Source: Escallonia rubra
Taxonomy: Eukaryota > Streptophyta > Magnoliopsida > Escalloniales > Escalloniaceae
Assembly (NCBI GenBank): GCA_033065855.1
Contig: JAVXUO010000560.1
Coordinates: 62,001 to 126,000 of the forward strand
Reading direction: 5' to 3'
DNA: 64,000 nucleotides
This document shows, piece by piece, positions 56,720 to 64,000 of the stretch (position 1 is the first letter of the stretch; the number at the start of each line of letters is the position of its first letter). The position numbers were made by a program, and so were the translations under genes. A model generated the notes under the pieces. The model was not told the origin of the DNA, searched no databases, and saw only the letters and a list, made by a program, of their open reading frames with translations.

Positions 56720-57550
56720 TGTTGGCACCAAATATTTTGACCAGTAGTATGCAGACACGTGGCATAATGATAGTCACAGAAGAATGCATGAATAAAGGAA
56801 GTGGAAAAGAACACGGTTACAGTGTTACCAAATTACAAGGGGTAGATGAATGAACAAAGAAAGCGGGAGAACCAAATATTTGAATAAGCCGTACAAGAAA
56901 GAGGAAACCGCCAATCACTACCACGATCGATAGTGCACCATGGAAGTCGGCTAGTGGAAACAAGAAAGAGGAAACCGCCAGTCAATGCCACGATCGATAG
57001 TGCACCATGGAAGTCGGCTAGTGGGAACAAGAAAGAGGAAACCGCCAGTCAATGTCACGATCGATAGTGCACCATGGAAGTCGGGATTTTAAAATAAACC
57101 GCAATGGACACAATTAAAGAGTTTTTCAGAAATCATGGAGATTGAGATAAAAGATAACAGTTACCAAGGAAAGGCAGTTACAGACATTATCAAGTATAAA
57201 ACAGATGAAGGGTAACGGAGAAAGAGGTCGTCAATCCATCCAACTACATTTAGATTAAGAAAATAACTTAGATAGCCTGCATATTTCCATTGTAAAGAGG
57301 CTTTTAGATGATTTGTGTAGCTTCGATAGGAAGCATAGTTCGTTGTAAGAATTGTGTTCGAATCACGATCATAGTTGTGTTTGTAATTCAAGTGGGCGCA
57401 TCGATTATCGATTTAGTTAGTCTTCTGTTATTAGTGAGTTTTCCTTTTTAGTGAAGTCCTCAGGCCCGAGAGGAAAAAAAGATCCCACGCTGTTCATCGA
57501 TTGCGTCATCTGCGCACGATCGATAGTGAGTTTGCCCAGCAGCGCAAACA
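56720..57550 (+). repeat. 5' LTR, 831 bp
   Basis: Begins TGTTGGCACCAAATATTT and ends AGCGCAAACA (TG...CA), one base before the primer-binding site. It includes the 67-bp tandem array. The 3' LTR is beyond the window, so the start is inferred from the TG and typical length. Confidence 0.7.
56894..57085 (+). repeat. 67-bp tandem repeat in the LTR, three copies
   Basis: Starts at 56894, 56961 and 57028 with CAAGAAAGAGGAAACCGCCA. Each unit carries CACGATCGATAGTGCACCAT. Copies are nearly identical. Confidence 0.93.
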
Positions 57551-57551
57551 T

Positions 57552-57570
57552 TGGCACGCCCAGTGGGACC
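57552..57570 (+). promoter_or_regulatory. Primer-binding site
   Basis: TGGCACGCCCAGTGGGACC immediately follows the LTR, where the tRNA primer anneals; it starts with TGG, complementary to the tRNA CCA end. Confidence 0.75.
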
Positions 57571-57591
57571 AGGTAGCTAAAAAAGAAAACT

Positions 57592-59691
57592 ATGCCCAGC
57601 ACATGGAGCAATGTTGTGAGGCGAAATGGTACCACTAATGGTATCGAGAATTCAAACACCAACAACAATGGTAATGGCTCAGAAGAAACAAGAAATAGTC
57701 AAGCCGTTAACGGCTTGAATGGAACTAAAAATATGAACGCTAATGTTCAAGATTCAGGAAATTTCAATGGAGGAAGTTCCAGTGACAGTGGAAGTCTTAA
57801 CCCGGGGATGCCGAATATTGGTCACAATAGCCAAACTTTGGCACAGATAATGGACCAGGTTAGTTCATCAAACCAAGAAGTTAAAGATATGGTATCTAGG
57901 TTTATGATTATTTTGGAAAATCAAACTGTGTCTTTAAATAAATTGGTTATTGAGCAGAATCAGTTTGGTTCTAAAATGGTAGAAGAAGTGAAGCGAGCTT
58001 CAGGGGAAAGAAATACCTCCGAAAAAGAAATGGTAAAAGTTCTGTCAGGAGAAATCCAAAAATAGACTGCTTCTATTGCTAAAGTAGTAAATTCGAAATT
58101 GCAAAAGGGGAAAGCCCCTATTATCGACCATGTTGATTCTTTGGAGATCGACGGGTCTCCGATAAGGATCGAAAATGATGTAAAGCAAGCAAATGGTTTA
58201 AGCTCAAATCAACAACATGATTCTGGTTGGTACATTCCTGCACCGATCGACCGGGGGGGGGGGGGGGGAGGGGCCAAATAGGAAAGAAGCAGGAGGAAGT
58301 GGAACCAAGAATCCTGCTACATGGCCTAATAGTATCAACATCCCTATAAATGGGAACAACCAGCATTATGCTAATCAGGTAGTAGAGGGCACTTACGCTC
58401 CTCCTCATAAGAGGAACCTAGAAAAGGTGAATAAGTTTGAAAACCCAATGTTTGAAGAGACAACCGATAACGGTCAAATAAACAATAGGGAGAAGGTGGG
58501 TTACAAACCTATACCGCACCTACCACACGAATTCCATCGAGTTGGAATGGGCCAAGTGCCTCATTTCCCACATGAATTTTATCGAGTCGAAATTAATCAG
58601 ATGCCACAATTTCCTCATGAATTTCCACGAGTTGGAATGGGTCAGGGATACAGGCCTCTCGATAGGCCTTTCTATCGAAAGCCATACCCTGATGATATTG
58701 ATCAGTGGGAAATACCTAGGGGCAAAGATCCCAGAATTCAGTCTTTTCCATGGTGAAGGAAACCAGTCGACCATCGAACACATTGCTAGGTTTACCTTTC
58801 AATGTGGGGACTTGGGCCAAGTTGAAATGGTTTCAATATTCATTAACTGGCGTAGCATTCTCATGGTTCGCGAATTTGCCACCTAATTCAGTGTTCTCTT
58901 TTAAAGACATGGAAGCTCTATTCCATGCTTAATTTTTTAAAATGGAACCTGAAATTTCATTGGCTGATTTGGCTAGGCTGAAACAACATTCAGGAGAAAA
59001 TGCTGAACAGTTTTTGGAAAGGTTCAAAACTTCAAAAAATAAATGCCATTTTCAAATGCCAGAATCAGAATTGGCAAATTTAGCTCTCAATGGCCTAGAT
59101 CTCGAAATTAGGAAAAAATTCGAGGGAATGGAGTTTAGAAATGTTTTTGAATTATCGTCCAGAGTGACTCGATATGAAACTTTGTTGACAGAAGAACAGA
59201 TTAAGAAAAATTCTTCTATGGGAACTTATTACCAAGATCCCATCGATCTAGAGGTAGACGCTGTAGAGATGGTTGGGAAAAAACTAGTCACCTGTGATAC
59301 TTTGGTTAAGGTCAAAAATCCCATCAGCTTGCCTTCGAGACAACCAAACAAGTTGAATCCATCGCCTCCACTGAGGAAATACTCGTTCGATATAAATCAA
59401 GCAGATCAGATTTTTGATCATCTTTTGCAGATCAAATTCATTCAGTTGCAGGGACCTCTTCGAATACCAAAGGATAAGAAGTCAAAATTCTGTAAGTGGC
59501 ACAATACTATTAGTCATAATACTAACAATTGTGTTATTTTTCGAAATGCAGTGCAGGATCAAATTGAAGCCGGATTTCTCAAATTTGTGGACAAAGACAA
59601 AGAGGTGATGGAAGTGGACAATGATCCTTTTCCAGAGATGGTGCTTGATATAAATATGGTATCGATGGACTACAGCCCAGTTGATTGTTGA
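57592..59691 (+). pseudogene. gag of the Tat-like element, with stops and frameshifts
   Basis: The ATG at 57592 opens an Asn/Gly-rich N-terminus, with a TAG at about 58063. A run of G residues (58250-58268) coincides with a frame change. The middle part holds four repeats of PHEF-R-VG-MGQ (58520-58640). The capsid core spans about 58730-59200 (LFHGEGNQSTIEHIARFTF, SLTGVAFSWFANLPPNS, MADLARLKQ-like, AEQFLERFK), with a further frame change and a TAA at about 58930. The zinc-knuckle-like CKWHNTISHNTNNC lies at about 59490-59530. A TGA at 59689 ends the frame. The pieces read continuously only if the breaks are ignored, so gag is dead. Confidence 0.8.
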
Positions 59692-59727
59692 AGCGAGGAT
59701 GAAAGTTCTGGTAATGACAACTTCAAG

Positions 59728-61446
59728 ATGAGGAAGCCTTTAGAAAGAGACTGCAACAGGAAGGAAACTAAAGGTATATTGAGTTCAGATTATGATACAG
59801 ACAAGATATTTGGCCATGAAAACAGAAAAAATGGAAATTTTCTATGGGCTGATGAAGAAAGCAGTTCCAATAAGAAAAGTGTGATTATGAAGATATGCAC
59901 TTCTGTTTCAAAAATCGGACCGATAAGAGAGCTAATATGCCAGAATTGTGGTTCCTCTAGAGAATGGTCAGAAAAAATGCGGCGAAAAGAGCATCTGATC
60001 AAAGATAAGATGCGCCGAGAAACAACACTAGAAGACAGACCAAGAAAATCAGAGTTTTTCAGGTCAGGTATGAACTTTAGACAGCCAAATATGGCTAATC
60101 AAGTTATCTATCAAAACAACATAGGAGCTGGACATTTTGGTTCAAAGATAGTAAAACCAAGATCTGGACCATTTGATCCAACATATGTGTCCAAAAATTA
60201 CAAAGGAAAAAATCCTATACCAGCAGGACAAAGAAATGAATATCGAGTGATGCGAAGATATCGAGAAGAATTTAGGATGTTGAAACCAAAAATTCCTTCT
60301 GATGAAGATTGGCATACAGTTGGACAAGAGAAGGTTCATTTAAATGAAACATATCAAGGTTTAAATTGAACATAGAAGCGTCGGGTTCAAAGGAATTTCG
60401 CAGCCATAATGCAGAGAGAATTAGAGATCAAACAAGCCCAGATCGAAAGGGGGAAGTGGACTTGGACAAGAGAAGAAGAGGGTGTGGACTTAGCTGAAGT
60501 TCAACTAAAGAAACAAACAGAAGAAGAGTTTCTTCAGGCAATGATTGCAAAAGGAAAATTTCAACCACTTGAACAGATGTCGGTTAAGAAAGAAGAAAAG
60601 ATGGATACTCATGAAGGAGAAAAAGTGAAGAAAGAAAATAGAGCAACCGAAAAAGATAAAAAGGTAGAAACCAAAAGAAGGTTATTCTTTGGAGAACATG
60701 AAACAAGTATCGATTGCAATATGGTGTTTGTTCTTCCTCTCACATTTGAAGCAAAAGAAACGCAAATGGTTCAAGACGAAGAAGATGTGGAAAATGAAAA
60801 AGCACCAGTACCAAATAGCTTTGCAGTTGAAGAAAGGGATGTAACAGCAAGTGAAATGAGCCAAAATCATTCAGACACAGGAATAATGATCGATCGTGGA
60901 AACAGAGTCATATTGACCAAACCAGATCCTCAAAAAACAAGGCATTTGAAGCCTTTATTTATCTCCACACTGATGGATGGTCAACCAGTGACCAGAGTAT
61001 TGGTCGATAATGGAGCAGCGGTAAACATTTTGCCCACCAGAATGCTGAGGAAGCTATGTAAAGACGAAAAAGATCTGATTCCCTCTGAGATCATGGTATG
61101 TAACTTTGCAGGAGGAATTTTCAAACCAAAAGGTGTGGTCCTAATAGAATTGACCGTTGGAAAGAAAACAAAGATGTCACCATTCTTTGTTATCGATTCT
61201 TCTTCGAGTTTCAACGCTTTGCTTGGAAGAGATTGGATACATGTAAATGGCTGTATACCATCATCACTTCACCAGGTTTTAATATTATGGAGGGAAGAGA
61301 AAAATGGCAAGAAGGTGGTTGAATTAGTTTGGGCTGATGACAAGTCATTTCTGACAGAGTCAAATTGTCTTGAAGCAAAATTTTATCAGCAGAAAATTGA
61401 ACCACTAGTTTTAGATGAGGATGGGGTTTTAGTGGAATGTCGATGA
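59728..61446 (+). pseudogene. gag-pro linker and aspartic protease region
   Basis: A basic, Lys/Arg-rich linker (59728-60369, stop), then a 345-aa frame (60409-61446) with the Glu/Lys-rich coiled-coil-like segment KEEKMDTHEGEKVKKE and the protease: LVDNGAAVNILPTRML (catalytic Asp in the D-[ST/N]-G triad, here DNG) and FNALLGRDWIHVNG. It would process the polyprotein. The DNG form instead of the common DSG/DTG/DGG may weaken it. Confidence 0.75.
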
Positions 61447-61991
61447 ATCAATTCGATGGTTGGACCTGGAAACAGAAGGTCCTTACCAAGCATACAAGAA
61501 GAAAGTTTTTAATGAATAGACGATCATCGAGACATGACATAATGCAATGGGAATCAGAACGTGCTCCCATTGCCCAAAATTTAGAAATAGAAGGAGACAA
61601 TAAACATTCTGAAGATCAGCCGATAGCGGTTGAAGAAATAGGTGAGTTTGGGAGATGACAAGAAGAAATCATGCAAACCTTAAGAAAGTTGATGGTCTAT
61701 GCCATGGAGAAAAGATTGGCAAGATTATCACCTATCGATTGGGCAGAATACGTTGAAGATGACGAGAAGTATCGATTAGACGGAATTCAGTTACAAGATC
61801 TTAGATTGGCACCAGCCAAGTTAGATGATCTGAGAATAGAAACACAAGATCCATTGATCGAGGTAAACCTGGGGACATAAGTTAATCCATGGCCAATTTA
61901 TATCAGCGCTCAGTTACCGTTTGAAAGTAGGAGAAAAATCATTGACTTAGTTAAAGAATACAAAGACTGCTTTGCATGGAGTTATGAAGAA

Positions 61992-62927
61992 ATGTCGGGT
62001 TTAGACAGGAAGCTGGTGGAACACAGACTACTTATCAAGCCGTTAAAGCAAGCCCTCAGAAAAATGTCGAATGAAGTAACGTTACTGGTAAAGGAAGAAA
62101 TCGAACAGCTTCTCAAGGCCAAGTTCATCAGGCCAGCTAGGTATGTTGAATGGATGTCAAATATACTTCCTGTTTTAAAGAAAAATGGTAAATTAAGAGT
62201 ATGTATCGATTTTAGAAATTTAAATTCTGCTCTCCTAAAGATCAATATGTAGATATGTTAGTTGATTCGGCGTCTAACCATGCTATTATGTCATTTATGG
62301 ATGGAAATGCGGGTTATAATCATATTTTCCTTAAAAATGAAGATATTCATAAAACAGCATTTAGATGTCCTGGTGCGATAGGCACATTTCAGTGGGTAGT
62401 TATACCTTTTGGTCTAAAAAATGCTGGAGCAATATACCAAAGGGCAATGAATTTAATTTTCCATGATATGATTGGCAAGTTTTTAGAGGTATACATTGAT
62501 GATGTGGTTGTCAAATCAGAAGATTATCAAAAGCACATTGAACACTTAGAAAATGCTTTTATACGGATGAGAAAACATGGCCTAAAAATGAACCCATTAA
62601 AATGCGCATTTGGAGTTTCTGCAGGTAACTTTTTAGGATTTTTGGTCCATCAAAAAGGGATCGATCGAAATCGATAAGAATAAACCGAAGTCCATTATAG
62701 ATGCTAAACCTCCTTCAAATAAGAAAGAACTTCAGCGTTTTTTGGGGCAAGTCAATTTCTTACGTCGATTCATTGCTAATCTAGCAGGAAAGACAAAAGC
62801 ATTTTCAGCATTATTAGGGATGAAAGGAGATACAGAATATCGATGGGAAGTAGAACAACAATCGGCTTTTCAATCGATTAAAGAGTATCTGACCAGACCC
62901 CCTGTACTGATGCCACCGAAGATCTAG
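61992..62927 (+). pseudogene. Reverse transcriptase of the Tat-like element
   Basis: The first piece, 61992-62252, has EEIEQLLKAKFIRPARYVEW and GKLRVCIDFRNLN. A small deletion just after removes the conserved PKD...P segment and shifts frame. The second piece, 62255-62677, has SFMDGNAGYNHIF, FGLKNAGAIYQRAM and the intact catalytic YIDDVVVKS. After another frame change, 62742-62927 carries the thumb/connection (FLGQVNFLRRFIANLAGK) and ends in a TAG where a Gly/Trp codon is expected. The catalytic Asp pair survives, but the protein cannot be made whole. Confidence 0.85.
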
Positions 62928-63119
62928 AGGCCTTTGAAGTTATATGTATCGGCAGCGGAGTCATCTCTTGGAAGTCTTTTAGCCCAAGAAAACGACCAGA
63001 GATTCGAATAGGCTATTTATTATTTCAGTTGAGGTTTAAATGTAACTGAACAAAAATATACGGTTATTCAAAAGCTATGTTTGACTCTATAATCTACTGC
63101 AGTTAAACTTCGACATTAT

Positions 63120-63848
63120 ATGTTGCCGTTTGATGTGCTAGTTATAGCACAAACCGACTTGATAAAATGTATGTTATCTAGACAAGTGTTGAGAGGAAAA
63201 ATGGGTAAATGGGTTCTAGCATTGATAGAATACAGCTTAACATATGTTCCTCAAAAAGCTGTGAAAGGACAGGCATTGGCTGATTTCTTAGCAAATCATC
63301 CGTGTAATAACCCAGAAGGTGGGGTAATATATGTGGATATTGCTCCTTGGAAAATGACGTTTGATGGGTCAAAAACTAGCCAAGGAGCTGGCGCTGGTAT
63401 AGTGTTAATCTCTCCTGATGGCAACATACATCAATTTGCTTTCCAGATTGAGAAAGATTGTTCCAACAATCAGGCAGAATATGAAGCCTTGATCATTGGT
63501 TTGGAAATATTATTGGACATGCACATCACTACAGTGCAAATATCTGGAGATTCTCAACTGGTAATAAAACAATTAAACATAGAATTTAAATGCAATGCCC
63601 CTGGCTTAGAGATGTATTTCAGCATCGCCACATATTTATTGGCAAAATTTGATGATGTAACTACAACTCATATTCCACGAATAAATAATAGCAGTGCCAA
63701 CGTAATGGCTCAGTTGGCTTCAGGTTTAAAAGTCCTTGAAGGAGTCGATGGACAATGGGTGAAGGTGTCAAGATGTCTGCCAATGATCAATGACAGATAT
63801 AAAGATTTAGAAATGGTTAACCCAATCGATGCAGCTCAAAACGATTAG
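63120..63848 (+). pseudogene. RT-linked connection and archaeal-type RNase H
   Basis: LEYSLTYVPQKAVKGQALADFLANHP-like tether, then RNase H with catalytic residues in MTFDGSKTSQGAGAG (Asp), NNQAEYEALIIGLE (Glu) and ISGDSQLVIKQL (Asp), and the final NSSANVMAQLASG. It degrades the RNA strand during cDNA synthesis. The frame stops at a TAG (63846-63848) inside NDxRTPIIQYL, where Trp is normal, and the integrase region continues in frame to the window end (TPIIQYLQNPESRVDTK...). Confidence 0.85.
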
Positions 63849-64000
63849 AGAACGCCAATCATTCAGTATCTACAAAATCCAGAATCAAGAGTAGATACAA
63901 AAATAAAATTACAGGCAACCAAATATTTCTTGTTAGATAATGATTTATTTAAACGAACGCCAGAAGGATTGACACTTAGATGTTTAGGACAACAAGAAGC

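Larger units (their letters stand above)
56720..64000 (+). mobile_element. Ty3/gypsy retrotransposon, Tat-like, plus orientation, right end outside window
   Basis: 5' LTR, primer-binding site, gag, protease, RT, RNase H and second RNase H in order; the integrase would start at the window edge. Many stops and frameshifts (see the parts) show that it is inactive. The presence of an archaeal-type second RNase H (FDGSKTSQGAGAG) places it in the Tat lineage. It inserted into the intron of BAHD copy 2 or its flank. Confidence 0.85.

Overview
This is nuclear DNA from a flowering plant with a large, repeat-rich genome. The evidence is a spliced BAHD acyltransferase gene of the benzyl alcohol O-benzoyltransferase (BEBT) type, plant-specific transposable elements (Tat-lineage Ty3/gypsy, CACTA/En-Spm, hAT, Stowaway, L1-type LINE), GT-AG introns and plant TATA promoters. 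The species cannot be fixed from the sequence. Almost everything outside the acyltransferase locus is transposon, much of it nested or decayed. No rRNA, tRNA, CRISPR or prokaryotic feature was seen.

Layout. 1-2933: right part of a CACTA element with a decayed TNP1-like gene, interrupted by a 1,091-bp hAT element with a perfect 8-bp target duplication. 2934-4033: unassigned. 4034-4405: Stowaway MITE. 4493-4876 and about 14186-14640: fragments of unrecognised minus-strand coding sequence on either side of a minus-strand Tat-type Ty3/gypsy element (about 5105-13898). That element has one 407-bp LTR, a primer-binding site, gag, protease, RT, RNase H and integrase. Downstream of integrase lies an oppositely oriented extra ORF with its own TATA box and a hairpin-forming tandem array. 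14689-15209: TIR element. 15604-19905: first copy of a duplicated segment that carries the promoter, exon 1 and part of the intron of the only intact host gene (19114-21595, 462 aa). 21928-22350: small CACTA derivative.

22753-43852: a 21.1-kb CACTA element or complex with ATT at both ends. On its minus strand it carries a TNP1-like gene whose core exons are open and a TNP2 transposase with at least six nonsense codons. It has two right termini (38815 and 43852); the segment leading to the second is an internally deleted copy of the segment leading to the first. 44005-44158: C-terminal fragment of another BAHD gene, whose 3' flank is split by a 2.07-kb solo LTR (44197-46268). 46925-47280: LINE reverse-transcriptase fragment. 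50340-50831: right end of a third CACTA family, lying against a fragment of the same LTR family found at 44197. 51296-56370: second copy of the duplicated segment with a BAHD exon 1 only (55630-56082). It contains a 396-bp solo LTR, a 442-bp insertion and a pair of near-perfect palindromes absent from copy 1. 56720-64000: 5' LTR, gag, protease, RT and RNase H of a second, decayed Tat-like element that runs off the window.

How it fits together: a BAHD acyltransferase locus was duplicated at least once, probably twice, then broken apart by transposon insertions. Only the copy at 19114-21595 retains both exons and both catalytic motifs. The separate duplications, target-site duplications and nested insertions give a relative order of events.
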